64,000 bases of DNA from Candidatus Nitrotoga sp. HW29. Lineage in GTDB: Bacteria; Pseudomonadota; Gammaproteobacteria; Burkholderiales; Gallionellaceae. The notes beneath the pieces are model-generated. The model had not been told where the DNA came from, did not search any database, and saw only the letters and a program-made list of their open reading frames with translations. This document shows, one piece after another, positions 1 to 9,657 of this stretch. Location: the NCBI RefSeq assembly GCF_924101635.2, contig NZ_CAKMAA020000007.1:21931-85930 (forward strand), given 5' to 3'. Both the position numbers and the translations under genes were made by a program. Position 1 is the stretch's first letter, and every line of letters begins with the position of its first letter.

Positions 1-1
1 C

Positions 2-325
2 CCGTCACGTAGTGTCATCGCCCTTACTTCCAATACCCCCGCAGCTTTGACCTCAGCTCTTGATGCCCTGAATGATGGTGGGAAAGTTCAATACATCCGT
101 GGTGACCTCGCTTTAATGCGTGGCGAAAGTGTCGAGAGCTTTCGCGTTAATAATGTGTATTACATAGGCGAATTACCATGGTGGCGCTGGATATGGTTCC
201 ACTTGAATCACCATCCACTGCTCCTAACTATTATCGGCGTCGCTATCGGTCTTTTTATTGCCCTGCTTGCCTTTGGTGCCCTGCGTAATCTGGCTAGCAA
301 ACGACTCAGCCAGCACAAGAAATAA
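2..325 (+). CDS. bcsB: Cellulose synthase regulatory subunit BcsB, C-terminal part (cut by window edge)
   Basis: This is the 3' end of a gene that begins before the window; the frame is open from base 2. It encodes about 107 residues. The visible protein ends with an amphipathic stretch (WWRWIWFHL) followed by one strong transmembrane helix (LLLTIIGVAIGLFIALLAF) and a short basic tail. This is the layout of the membrane anchor at the C terminus of BcsB, the periplasmic partner that guides the glucan chain leaving BcsA. The bcsZ start codon lies 10 bases downstream, so the genes are almost certainly co-transcribed. The identification rests on this short tail plus the context of bcsZ and bcsC immediately after it. 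Confidence 0.82.
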   Translation, partial: PSRSVIALTSNTPAALTSALDALNDGGKVQYIRGDLALMRGESVESFRVNNVYYIGELPWWRWIWFHLNHHPLLLTIIGVAIGLFIALLAFGALRNLASKRLSQHKK

Positions 326-335
326 GCAACCAGCA

Positions 336-1547
336 ATGAAATACTTATTCGTGGATACCAAGCGCAAAGCAAATATTTTTCTGTATTGGGGATACCAAGT
401 TCTTACTACGTTCTGCTTCTGCTTGGGAACTGCGCAGGCAGCAGCAGCCGAGCCCACTTGCCTGACAGACTGGCCTGCTTGGCAAAATTTCAAGTCAGAA
501 TTCATTAGCGAGGGCGGGCGGGTAGTGGATGGTAGCACCCCTCGTAAACAGACCGTGTCAGAAGGACAGGCCTATGCGCTATTTTTCGCCTTGGTAGCCA
601 ACGATCGCAAAGCCTTTGACAAAATCCTGCGATGGACCGAAAACAACCTGGCAAATGGTGACCTGACCAGCCATCTACCCGCTTGGCTATGGGGTCGAAA
701 AGATGATGGTAGCTGGGGGGTGTTGGACAGTAATCCGGCATCTGATGCCGATCTGTGGATAGTCTATGCATTAGGCGAAGCTGGCCGACTCTGGGGCGAA
801 CGCCGCTTCGTTGCGCTTTCATCACTGTTGGCCAGCCGTATCTTGCGCGAGGAAACCGCAGACCTGCCTGGTCTAGGCCCCACTCTACTACCTGCACCGC
901 GCGGCTTCCAAACAGGAGTAAAAACTTGGCGTCTCAATCCCAGCTACCTGCCCATGCAGCTAATGGACTGGCTAAGCAGTCGGAGTTCTGATTCTACTTG
1001 GCAGCGAATCTCAGAATCCTCCCAGCGAATCCTTTTGGAATCGGCCCCGAATGGATTCTCGCCTGACTGGACGGTCTATCAGGACAGCAAAGGATTTCGG
1101 ATAGACAGCACAGGAAAAGAAAAAGGCACCGGCGGTTATAATGCCATTCGGGTCTATCTGTGGGCCGGTATGCTTGCCCCCGACGCGTCTGCCCGACCAC
1201 GACTTCTCACTGCTTTTTCCCCCATGGCCAGCTTTGTCATGCGCCACGGCTATCCACCAGAGTCCGTCAATATAATCACGGGTGAAGCCAATGGCCCTGG
1301 GCCATCAGGATTTTCCTCCGCACTACTACCTTTCCTGGCCGCCCGGGAAGATAGCGCTGCCCTGCAGGCACAACGCGATCGTCTGACAGCTCGTCCACCT
1401 CGGCCGGATGCCTACTATGAACAAGCGCTTTCCCTCTTCGCCTATGGCTGGATGGACGGACACTATCGTTTCGCAACAAATGGCAGCCTGCTGCCCTCTT
1501 GGCAAAAACCATGCGGCTCCGCCTCCTCCCGCTTACCTTCGCACTGA
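336..1547 (+). CDS. bcsZ: Periplasmic endo-1,4-glucanase BcsZ (GH8), probable catalytic-base substitution
   Basis: A 403-residue GH8 endoglucanase of the cellulose operon, which trims glucan in the periplasm. The ATG at 336 is preferred over the in-frame ATG at 258, because 258 lies inside bcsB and 336 gives a proper signal peptide (hydrophobic run near residues 18-33 ending in AAAAE). Family signatures are clear: SEGQAYAL with the catalytic acid Glu at residue 76, AWLWG, LDSNPASDADLW, RLNPSYLP, GFSPDW and GYPPE. In E. coli BcsZ the catalytic base is Asp243 in the motif SYDAIRVY. Here the equivalent motif reads GYNAIRVY, so Asn269 (codon AAT at 1140-1142) stands in its place. If the alignment is right the enzyme is weak or inactive. 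The end overlaps bcsC by 37 bases. Confidence 0.93.
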   Translation: MKYLFVDTKRKANIFLYWGYQVLTTFCFCLGTAQAAAAEPTCLTDWPAWQNFKSEFISEGGRVVDGSTPRKQTVSEGQAYALFFALVANDRKAFDKILRWTENNLANGDLTSHLPAWLWGRKDDGSWGVLDSNPASDADLWIVYALGEAGRLWGERRFVALSSLLASRILREETADLPGLGPTLLPAPRGFQTGVKTWRLNPSYLPMQLMDWLSSRSSDSTWQRISESSQRILLESAPNGFSPDWTVYQDSKGFRIDSTGKEKGTGGYNAIRVYLWAGMLAPDASARPRLLTAFSPMASFVMRHGYPPESVNIITGEANGPGPSGFSSALLPFLAAREDSAALQAQRDRLTARPPRPDAYYEQALSLFAYGWMDGHYRFATNGSLLPSWQKPCGSASSRLPSH

Positions 1548-4500
1548 CTCTGGCTGGGTTGCTAAATATTCCAACCCTTGCCCGTTCAGAAAATAGTGCA
1601 AGTGCCGACCTGCTGCGCAGCGCTCACATGTGGGAAGCCAAGGATCGCCCGGACTTGGCGCGTGTCATGCTGGAAAAATTACTGACCATCGAATCTACTC
1701 CAGAAGTACTGTTTATGCTGGGAAGCCTTGAGCTACGGTCAGGAAATATAAAACTTGCCGGAGAATATTTGCGTCGCTTGGAACAGCGTTATCCTCAACA
1801 CGCCAATACTCTAGGCCTGCGCAGCTTGTATCGGGTTAACACCACTGAAAAACAGACTCTGGCAAACGCACGCCTAATGGCCAGAGCAGGCAATACCAAA
1901 GAAGCTGCCAAAATCATGCGCCGGTTATTTTCAGAAGCGCCTCCTCCGGGTGAACTTGGACTTGAATATTACCAACTCGTGAGTAACACCGCCGCAGATC
2001 AGCAAACAGCAAAATCCGCTCTCAACAAGCTTTACCGGGAAACAGGAGAAGCACGCTACCGTCTTGCCTGGCTTAAGTTGCAAAATAATCAGCGCAACAA
2101 ACAGGACATACTGCAAGGTTATGAATCCTTAGCCGCCGCACCCGACATTAACCGACAAAAATTACGCGAAAACTGGTGGGCAGCCATAAAGCGTCTCGAG
2201 ACAGCACCCGCAACCTTACCCTGGGTTCGTCGCTATCTAAAAGAATTTCCGAATGATCAGAATGCCATCGAATATCTGGCAGAATTACAACAAATGCATG
2301 AGAAAGCGTTGCGTATCGCCAACGACCCTGCGGTACGTGCTCGCCAAAGTGGGATCGCCTTTCTGGAACGCGAACAACTGGAAGACGCCCAGCGTGAGTT
2401 GCAAAAATCGCTATCAAAGCGCCCTAAAGATCCCCAAGTACTGGGTAGCATGGGCTTGCTTCGCTTGCGCCAGGGACATCACGAAGAGGCTAAAAGCTGG
2501 TTTCAGCGCGCAGCCAAGGCCGAACCGGGCAGCAAAAAATGGGCTGATCTGATCCGTACTGCAACTTTCTGGGGACAAATAAAACAGGCCGAGGCGCTAC
2601 TCGAAGCCGGAAAACTGACTGAAGCACAGCAATCTGCACGACAAGCGCTGAATATCGACCCCAATAATGCTGATGGGCTTGCCCTATTGGGCAATATTCT
2701 CACTCGTGGCCAAAATCTGGCCGTTGCCGAACAACTCTACCGTGAGGCACTCAAACGGGATGCGAGCAATACCTCGGCTATGCGCGGTCTACTGGCACTA
2801 CTCTCCCGTGGCGAACGTCGCGATGAAGCCCAAGCGTTAATTGCCACCTTCCGCCAGAATAACCCCAAGGAAGCCAATCGATTCAACGAAAATCAAGCTA
2901 GCCTGTTACGTGATGAAGCCGATGCATTCATCAGCGCTCGCCGTCCCAGCCACGCCATGCTGGCATTGGAAACCGCTGTACAACTCGCCCCTCGTGATGC
3001 CTGGGTTCGCCATGATCTGGCAAATTTATATGAAAGTCTGGGCTTGCAGATCCTCAGTCGCCGTGTCATGGCAGAGGGTATCGCACTGGTTCCGAACGAC
3101 CCCGCCATGAACTACGCCTATGCTTTGGTACTGGCTGCCCAGGAGCGGGAAATAGAAGCACTGCAGCGCTTGGCCCGTATTCCCCCGTCAGCACGTTCCA
3201 GCGCCATGAATGAACTGGAAACACGCGCCTGGATCAAATTGCGCATCCGTCAGGCTACAAAATTCCAGGCTAGCGGCAGGAAAGACGAAGCAATCCGAAT
3301 GCTACTGCTTGCCGAACAACATACCGCAGACAACAATCCGAATGCAATCGAACAAGTGTCGGAAGGCTGGTTTAGCCTGGAGCAACCGGCTCGCGGCCTC
3401 GCCCTGATGAAACGGCGCTTGATTGACGCGAAATCAGCAACGATGGACAGCCAGCTTTATTACGCCTCACTACTCAATCGGGCCAAACAAGATGACACAC
3501 TGAGCACTTTCCTGCCGGAACTACAGCAACGTCCCGACTGGAATGACAAACAACGCGAAACGATGCTGACGATTGAAACTGACCTTACTGTCCGACAAAT
3601 CGAACAGCTGCTACAGCGTGGCCAAATAACTCAAGCTCGAACTCTCGCTGCCCGAGCGGTCGTTACAGGGCGAGCAGGCGACATTTCGACGCTGAAAGCA
3701 CAAGCCCGCCTGCTGCTGGAGGCTAACGACTGGAAAGCTGCCCTGCCGATTTTACAGGCGATATTAGATAAGCACCCAGACGACTTGGAGTCACGTCTGA
3801 ATCTCGCACAAGCTCACGCTCAGGCAGGGGAAAAACAGGCTGCTCAGCGGGTGATTGATCAACTACTGCCTCAATTGCATGAGAATGATGTGGACACGAA
3901 GCTGTCCATTATCCGGTTGGAAACCCGCCTTGAAAATATGGATCGCGCTAGACAAATAGCGACCAAACTCTTGGCCAGCAACCCCGATAATCCGGATGTT
4001 CTGATTCAGGCAGGTCTTATCGAGCGCAGTGACCGACAGTACCCTGCTGCCTTGGCTTATTTCCGCCAAGCGCTGATCTTAGAGAGACGCACTCCGGGCG
4101 CGGCGACAACCGTCGAATCAATCCCGCTACTCGAGCGGGATCTCAAACATCCAGCAATCGATCTAGCACCACAACCCGATTACGCCATAGGGTATCCCAA
4201 TACAATTAAGAATACAGACAGCGCTGACAAACAAAAATCCGCGGCCGATATCCCGTTCACCTCATCCATACCACAGCTAACCAATACAACTTTAATTCGC
4301 CCCCTCACCAGGGCAGAAGAGGAAATTACTCGTATTGAGGCCAGACGAGATCCCCGCATTGAAATAGGGTTCGAAAAGCTCACCAGAAAGTCTTCAAATG
4401 GTACATCCACCTACCACGGAACGGAAATTCCAATAGTCGGGTGGTGGCCAGTGGGCTACGATGGGCACGGTTTTGTCCACTTGGATCAGGTCAGTGTCGA

Positions 4501-5473
4501 TGCAGGCCAGCTCTCCCAAGATGAAGCCCCTCTCTTCGGCAAATTGGGCGTAAGACCTTCTTCACTTCCCTTTCCAATCGCGCAAAAAGTAAATGGCACC
4601 TCAGTAGGTGTGGGCTATGAAGGTGATGCATTACGCTGGGATTTGGGCATGGTCGGTATCGATTTTCCAGTTCAGAATATGGTCGGAGGCATACGCAAAG
4701 CCTGGGAAGTAAACAAAGTGGACTACGCCCTTGAGATTTTCCGTCGCCCGCAAACGAACAGCCTGCTTTCCTATGCCGGTACGCGCGACCCCGCTACAGG
4801 TGAAATCTGGGGGGGGGTCACCTATACCGGAATTGGCGGTCGAGTCGCCCACACTTTTGGCCAGTTTAATACCTTCGCCAGCGCTGAGTATGGCCTATTA
4901 CGAGGCAAAAATGTTCTTGATAACAATCGTCTGGCTTTACGTACCGGCATCGATAAGGATGTACTACGCCAGCCAAACATGTGGGTCAATCTTGGACTAA
5001 CGCTAACTTACTGGCGCTACAAGGAAAACGAGTCTTTCTATACTTTTGGTCATGGTGGGTACTACAGCCCGCAAACCTACACTTCAGTGAATCTGCCGGT
5101 AGAATGGTCAGGCCGCAGCGGGAAGTTTTCCTATTTTGCGCGAGGTTCAGCCTCCTACGCGTGGACCAATGAGAAACGTATGCCTTATTACCCAACAAAC
5201 AGTATCTTACAGAGCGATGCTGTCAATAGCGGCAATAGCATCGACCCTGGGTTTTATTCGGGGGGGGACGGCGGTGGAAAAGGCTATGCTCTAAGATTGG
5301 CAGCCGAATATCAGGTTACGCCCCATCTGGCCATTGGTGGATACCACAATGTAGATCGCACAGCTTTTTATACGCCAAACTTAACTTTCGTCTATCTGCG
5401 CTACCTGTTTAAGGCTCATTCAGAATTAGTACGCTTCCCGCCGATAACGGCTAGACCTTACTCCCGCTTCTAA
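1511..5473 (+). CDS. bcsC: Cellulose export outer-membrane protein BcsC (TPR plus beta-barrel)
   Basis: A protein of 1320 residues that forms the periplasmic TPR scaffold and outer-membrane pore for cellulose. The ATG at 1511 is chosen; a TTG at 1499 would add four residues. Both starts lie inside the end of bcsZ. A signal peptide (LLPLTFALTLAGLLNIPTLA) is followed by many degenerate TPR units (for example PEVLFMLGSLELRSGN, NADGLALLGNILTRGQ, VLIQAGLIERSDRQYPAAL) up to about residue 860. A linker then leads to the BCSC_C barrel from about residue 940, with aromatic beta-strand patterns such as YEGDALRWDLGMVG and LRYLF near the end. The gene ends 6 bases before the stop of the convergent bcsG. 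The length fits the family, which is usually 1150-1350 residues. Confidence 0.95.
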   Translation: MRLRLLPLTFALTLAGLLNIPTLARSENSASADLLRSAHMWEAKDRPDLARVMLEKLLTIESTPEVLFMLGSLELRSGNIKLAGEYLRRLEQRYPQHANTLGLRSLYRVNTTEKQTLANARLMARAGNTKEAAKIMRRLFSEAPPPGELGLEYYQLVSNTAADQQTAKSALNKLYRETGEARYRLAWLKLQNNQRNKQDILQGYESLAAAPDINRQKLRENWWAAIKRLETAPATLPWVRRYLKEFPNDQNAIEYLAELQQMHEKALRIANDPAVRARQSGIAFLEREQLEDAQRELQKSLSKRPKDPQVLGSMGLLRLRQGHHEEAKSWFQRAAKAEPGSKKWADLIRTATFWGQIKQAEALLEAGKLTEAQQSARQALNIDPNNADGLALLGNILTRGQNLAVAEQLYREALKRDASNTSAMRGLLALLSRGERRDEAQALIATFRQNNPKEANRFNENQASLLRDEADAFISARRPSHAMLALETAVQLAPRDAWVRHDLANLYESLGLQILSRRVMAEGIALVPNDPAMNYAYALVLAAQEREIEALQRLARIPPSARSSAMNELETRAWIKLRIRQATKFQASGRKDEAIRMLLLAEQHTADNNPNAIEQVSEGWFSLEQPARGLALMKRRLIDAKSATMDSQLYYASLLNRAKQDDTLSTFLPELQQRPDWNDKQRETMLTIETDLTVRQIEQLLQRGQITQARTLAARAVVTGRAGDISTLKAQARLLLEANDWKAALPILQAILDKHPDDLESRLNLAQAHAQAGEKQAAQRVIDQLLPQLHENDVDTKLSIIRLETRLENMDRARQIATKLLASNPDNPDVLIQAGLIERSDRQYPAALAYFRQALILERRTPGAATTVESIPLLERDLKHPAIDLAPQPDYAIGYPNTIKNTDSADKQKSAADIPFTSSIPQLTNTTLIRPLTRAEEEITRIEARRDPRIEIGFEKLTRKSSNGTSTYHGTEIPIVGWWPVGYDGHGFVHLDQVSVDAGQLSQDEAPLFGKLGVRPSSLPFPIAQKVNGTSVGVGYEGDALRWDLGMVGIDFPVQNMVGGIRKAWEVNKVDYALEIFRRPQTNSLLSYAGTRDPATGEIWGGVTYTGIGGRVAHTFGQFNTFASAEYGLLRGKNVLDNNRLALRTGIDKDVLRQPNMWVNLGLTLTYWRYKENESFYTFGHGGYYSPQTYTSVNLPVEWSGRSGKFSYFARGSASYAWTNEKRMPYYPTNSILQSDAVNSGNSIDPGFYSGGDGGGKGYALRLAAEYQVTPHLAIGGYHNVDRTAFYTPNLTFVYLRYLFKAHSELVRFPPITARPYSRF

Positions 5474-5479
5474 TTCTAA

Positions 5480-7051
5480 TCATAACCCAGGCTGATAATC
5501 GATCCATGTGCCTTCAGAGCGCATCAGGTAACCGTTGTCACGTTCAATCACAACGATATCCTCATTTTCACTCACAAAAGGGGTACCCGGCAGATTTTTT
5601 ACCCGTTCTGTAAGCGGTTTGCCACCCGTTCCGGCAAAAGGACTGTCCGCGATGAAGTCGGCAAGGAGTGTACTAATGGCAAAGTAACTCACTGACTTAT
5701 CTACCTGCAAGGGTTGATGTGGCACATTCTCGGATTTACCCTTGAAGCCTACCAGTTTGATGGCGGCGGGCACCAGTGTGATCTTGGGATTGGGAATTTC
5801 ACGCATACCGGAAATCTGTATCTTGTCACCCCGCAAAGCAGCACCGTGTTCCGGCACTAGAATCACTACCACGGGTCTTCCTTGCCCCTCTAGAAAAGTA
5901 ATAAAGCGATCAAAATCTGACATCAATTTATCCAGCCGCGGTTTGAAAGTTTCCAGACTGGAACGTGACTTAACTCCAGCAACACGATTCCCATCATGCA
6001 AGGCAATGGTATTGTAGTACAAGGCTCGAGGCCGGGCTGACGGCGGCTGGCGTGCCCACCACCCCGAAAGTAACGGGAAATCCTCATAAATAGGAGTATC
6101 GTCAAAACTGTGCATCACTACGGGGGCAAAGCGATTGTCATCCAGTTTTACCCCGATACCCGATGACTCTTGTACCATATCTGCAAACTGGTCGAAGTGC
6201 CCATCATGGTTAAGCAGGCCTCGCACTTCAAAGCCGGCAGCCTCAAAATTACGGAAAAGGTTGCATTGGGTCGTGTCCGGTTCATACAGCTTGCGATGCG
6301 GAAGCTGACCGCAATTACTGTGAAACAAACGTAAAGCACCTGGACCACTGTAGCTGGCGGCAGTATTAAAACGACGAAACACAACGTCAAAATGATTTAA
6401 CAGTGTTGAATTATTTTCGCCCACATAATCCATATCGTCCCATGAAAGAGAACAGACATGCAGGAACACCACATCAAAAGGCGCGGCAGAATCTGCAATA
6501 GACGGAAAGCTCACCCGTTTGCCATGTTCAACGGCGTAAAAAGTTTCCAATTGGGCAGTCGGCTCTTGCTTGGGCAAAGCCGTGATGTTTCCATTCGCTA
6601 ACGTCGTCGGATGAGGCGCGGCAACAACCGAGACCGCATTACTACCCTGCAGATTAGAAAAGGGCACACTCAGGATGCCAAGAAAAGCCAACGTAGCAAA
6701 ACGTAGACGGCGACGTAACAGCAAATAAACTACCAGCAGGAGACCCATAACAGCAATCACCCAGATATTCACAAAGCGGCCCAGGAGTTCAAGCAAGTAA
6801 TCACTACCAAACCCTGCCAGAGCTTGTTTCTGGGAAAGCACCCGTGAAATCGGTGGCAACCAGGAATCATGGTATAACAAGGCCAACCCCGTCGGAATGG
6901 CCAGCATCGCACGAACCAGGCGGTACCGGGGAGACGCCAGAGGCAGCGCAAGTACCATAGCGAAGGCTAGATTTGGAAGCCAGTGAAAGCCAATAAACCC
7001 GCTATAAAACAAGCCCAACTTGGCAATAAAATAAATACTCCAGTAACCCAT
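5480..7051 (-). CDS. bcsG: Cellulose phosphoethanolamine transferase BcsG
   Basis: A 523-residue inner-membrane enzyme that transfers phosphoethanolamine from phospholipid to cellulose. The N-terminal part (about residues 1-135) has several transmembrane helices (YFIAKLGLFYSGFIGF, VIAVMGLLLVVYLLL). The periplasmic part has the alkaline-phosphatase-like fold. The residues known to bind zinc or act as nucleophile in E. coli BcsG are all present by motif: Cys200 in HVCSLSW, Ser235 in SYSGPGALRL, and Glu401-His402 in VPEHGAAL. Its presence says the polymer made here is probably pEtN-cellulose. It is the last gene of the leftward bcs transcript, 38 bases after bcsA, and converges on bcsC. Confidence 0.94.
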   Translation of the reverse strand: MGYWSIYFIAKLGLFYSGFIGFHWLPNLAFAMVLALPLASPRYRLVRAMLAIPTGLALLYHDSWLPPISRVLSQKQALAGFGSDYLLELLGRFVNIWVIAVMGLLLVVYLLLRRRLRFATLAFLGILSVPFSNLQGSNAVSVVAAPHPTTLANGNITALPKQEPTAQLETFYAVEHGKRVSFPSIADSAAPFDVVFLHVCSLSWDDMDYVGENNSTLLNHFDVVFRRFNTAASYSGPGALRLFHSNCGQLPHRKLYEPDTTQCNLFRNFEAAGFEVRGLLNHDGHFDQFADMVQESSGIGVKLDDNRFAPVVMHSFDDTPIYEDFPLLSGWWARQPPSARPRALYYNTIALHDGNRVAGVKSRSSLETFKPRLDKLMSDFDRFITFLEGQGRPVVVILVPEHGAALRGDKIQISGMREIPNPKITLVPAAIKLVGFKGKSENVPHQPLQVDKSVSYFAISTLLADFIADSPFAGTGGKPLTERVKNLPGTPFVSENEDIVVIERDNGYLMRSEGTWIDYQPGL

Positions 7052-7089
7052 GAGTGCTATCGCCCCCTAAATTTAACGACTTGCAACCA

Positions 7090-9657
7090 TTAAATCATTT
7101 GTCTCCCAAGCCAACCTCGAACTGACTGACGCTGTCTTGCCAAACCTTTACTCAAATTACGCCACAGACTACGATAACCCTTGAATCCGAAGATGGCGAT
7201 TTCTTTGAAACTCTGTAGTGGGCGATCCACGTCTTGCCCGTCCGACCAATTGCGCCAAGCATCGGCCCGGGCAAAAGTACACTGAACCAAATTTGCTTCC
7301 TGCTCGATGCTCAAATTATCGAACTGAACGCCGAGCTTGTTGCCATGACTGGCAATTACCCTTGCAGGAAAGGCGAACTCCACTTCACCATACCAAAGTG
7401 AAACCCAAACCCGTTCTTGTACCGGCAAGGCAAATTCGCGATCGAGTAACAGACCAAGTCCAGTCATGGAATAGTCTTCTGTACGACACATTTTTGTACT
7501 CCCATCCATAAAATGCAATGCAACAGGCAAGTTGGAAGTCACTCGGTGAGATACGCGCACCTGCCTGGCTTCAGTTGCTACGCCAATAGCTGCGCCCAAT
7601 ATCAGAAGGTTATAGGCTGTCCAGGCCAGATTGAGCAACACGGTTCCCATCTCAAACGTGTTCCAGAAAAAAAACCGCCCCAGACCGATGGTCAATCCGA
7701 CAATATTAAGGGCAGCTAGCACAATATATGGCTTGGAAATAGTCCAGTCGAAGAAGGAGTGCTCAATCAAGCCGCCTTTAGCTGTAACATTGAATTTTCC
7801 GGCTTTCGGATTAAAGATAGCAACAGCTGTAGGCAGGATGATGTACCAGGCCAAAACGGATTCATATACCTCGGCCCAAAACGAGTGCCGATGTGTCCCC
7901 TGAATGTGTGCATTAGCCAAATTGGCCTGCAACATATGCGGCAGCACGTAAAGGGCAAGCATAGCGGCCGCCGCACTGATTATATGAACTTCAAAATAAA
8001 GATAGGTCAGAGGGGCCGTCAGAAAAATAAGACGCGGAATGCCGTAGAAAAAATGCAGCATCGCGTTACTGTAACAAATGCGTTGAAAGAAACTCAACCC
8101 CTTACCCAGAAATGGATTATCGATTCTGAAAATCTGCGCCATACCCCGCGCCCAGCGAATACGCTGCCCAATGTGGCTGGAGAGGCTTTCGGTAGCCAGC
8201 CCTGCTGCCAGGGGAATATTAATATAAGCAGTGGTATAGCCAAGTCGATGGAGTTTAAGGGCGGTGTGGGCATCTTCGGTCACCGTTTCCACGGCGACCC
8301 CCCCTACCTCTTCGAGTGGTCCCCGACGTATCACCGCACAAGAACCACAGAAAAAAGTGGCATTCCAGAAATCGTTACCGTCCTGGATCAAGCCATAGAA
8401 CAATGCCCCCTCGTTAGGAACACGGCGGAAAGTACCGAGGTTGCGCTCAAAAGTGTCGGGAGAAAAAAAGTGATGAGGCGTCTGCAGCATGGCGCAACGC
8501 TTATCTTTGAAAAACCAGCCCATTGTAGACCGCAGAAAGGAATTGGTAGGTAGATGGTCGCAATCAAAAATGGCCACGTATTCACCGTGGGTCAATTTTA
8601 GCGCATGGTTCAGATTACCCGCCTTGGCATGAGCGTTATCGGGTCGAATAATGTAACCCACGCCGGCTTCCTTGGCAAAGCGGCGAAACTCATCCCGTCG
8701 TCCATCGTCAAGAATATAAATATTGAGCTTATCACTGGGCCAGTCTATCCCCTTGGCTGCAAGAACCGTCGGCTCCAACACCTTAAGCGGTTCGTTGTAG
8801 GTAGGAATAAAGACATCAACACTGGGCCACAGGGAAGTATCCAATGGCAGGCTCAAGGTTTGCCGTTTAAGCGGCCAGGCATTCTGGATGTAGCCAAGCA
8901 GAAGTACCAGCCAAGTGTATATCTCAGCAAGCAGTAAACCAATGGCAAGAAAAGTCTCCCAGCCGGAATCCAGCGGGATGGTCTGGGTCAATCGCCACCA
9001 GCCATAACGACATGAAGCGAGCACTGAAAGAGCGATCAATATCAGAGCGGGCAGATTACCGGGAATACGCCGCACAAATAAGGCAACTCCCCACAAGATA
9101 ATAAGGAATAAAAACTGTCCAAACCAGGTAAAGGGAGTAGTGACTATCAGCCAAAAAAAGAATGTTGAAAATAAAACCAATACCCACAATAACCAAGGCT
9201 TTTTAAAAGACGAAGTCTCCAGCCAGCCTTCCAAGCGATGACCAACAGCCTCGTGGTCCACTGCCGGCAGAAAAGAAAGTAGCTGCTGCCAAAGCCAACT
9301 CAGGGCTCGCACGCCTGCCAGTACCATCCACTCGACTGATAAAAACAATAGACCGATCGTGTTAACCGTCAACGTTAAAAAGGTACGCCAAACGGAGGTT
9401 TCAGTGCGTGCGGCGTTGCCCGGAGGGATAATAAATAAATATAACAACCACTGCCAGACATTACGCTTGTCAATCACACCCAGTTTTTCAGCTAGCCAGT
9501 CCAGCGGGTCAGAGCGCGTATCAACCTGTGGATGAGTCAATTCAGTCAGTTCATCAGCATTCGGCAACCAGAACAGTCGTTTCAGCCATAGACTTGGTTG
9601 ATCTGGTCGAAACACACCCAGATGACGAGCAACCCAGAGGACAATCGGGCGCATCAA
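7090..9657 (-). CDS. bcsA: Cellulose synthase catalytic subunit BcsA
   Basis: An 855-residue processive GT2 glycosyltransferase of the inner membrane that polymerises UDP-glucose under c-di-GMP control. An N-terminal extension (about residues 1-160) with one or two membrane segments is typical of the enterobacterial type. The D,D,D,QxxRW set is complete: TYNEP near 289, DDGRRDEF near 316, FDCDHLP near 364, TEDAH near 462 and QRIRW near 499. A C-terminal PilZ domain (about 695-800) carries the c-di-GMP motifs RVSHR (RxxxR) and DYSMTG (D/NxSxxG). The start codon overlaps the bcsQ stop by 4 bases (ATGA). Its usual partner bcsB is not downstream but in the opposite, converging transcript. Confidence 0.97.
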   Translation of the reverse strand: MMRPIVLWVARHLGVFRPDQPSLWLKRLFWLPNADELTELTHPQVDTRSDPLDWLAEKLGVIDKRNVWQWLLYLFIIPPGNAARTETSVWRTFLTLTVNTIGLLFLSVEWMVLAGVRALSWLWQQLLSFLPAVDHEAVGHRLEGWLETSSFKKPWLLWVLVLFSTFFFWLIVTTPFTWFGQFLFLIILWGVALFVRRIPGNLPALILIALSVLASCRYGWWRLTQTIPLDSGWETFLAIGLLLAEIYTWLVLLLGYIQNAWPLKRQTLSLPLDTSLWPSVDVFIPTYNEPLKVLEPTVLAAKGIDWPSDKLNIYILDDGRRDEFRRFAKEAGVGYIIRPDNAHAKAGNLNHALKLTHGEYVAIFDCDHLPTNSFLRSTMGWFFKDKRCAMLQTPHHFFSPDTFERNLGTFRRVPNEGALFYGLIQDGNDFWNATFFCGSCAVIRRGPLEEVGGVAVETVTEDAHTALKLHRLGYTTAYINIPLAAGLATESLSSHIGQRIRWARGMAQIFRIDNPFLGKGLSFFQRICYSNAMLHFFYGIPRLIFLTAPLTYLYFEVHIISAAAAMLALYVLPHMLQANLANAHIQGTHRHSFWAEVYESVLAWYIILPTAVAIFNPKAGKFNVTAKGGLIEHSFFDWTISKPYIVLAALNIVGLTIGLGRFFFWNTFEMGTVLLNLAWTAYNLLILGAAIGVATEARQVRVSHRVTSNLPVALHFMDGSTKMCRTEDYSMTGLGLLLDREFALPVQERVWVSLWYGEVEFAFPARVIASHGNKLGVQFDNLSIEQEANLVQCTFARADAWRNWSDGQDVDRPLQSFKEIAIFGFKGYRSLWRNLSKGLARQRQSVRGWLGRQMI

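Noticed and set aside
7759..8553. 264-codon plus-strand open frame inside bcsA
   Set aside because: It is antisense to the conserved glycosyltransferase core of bcsA and its translation shows no domain.
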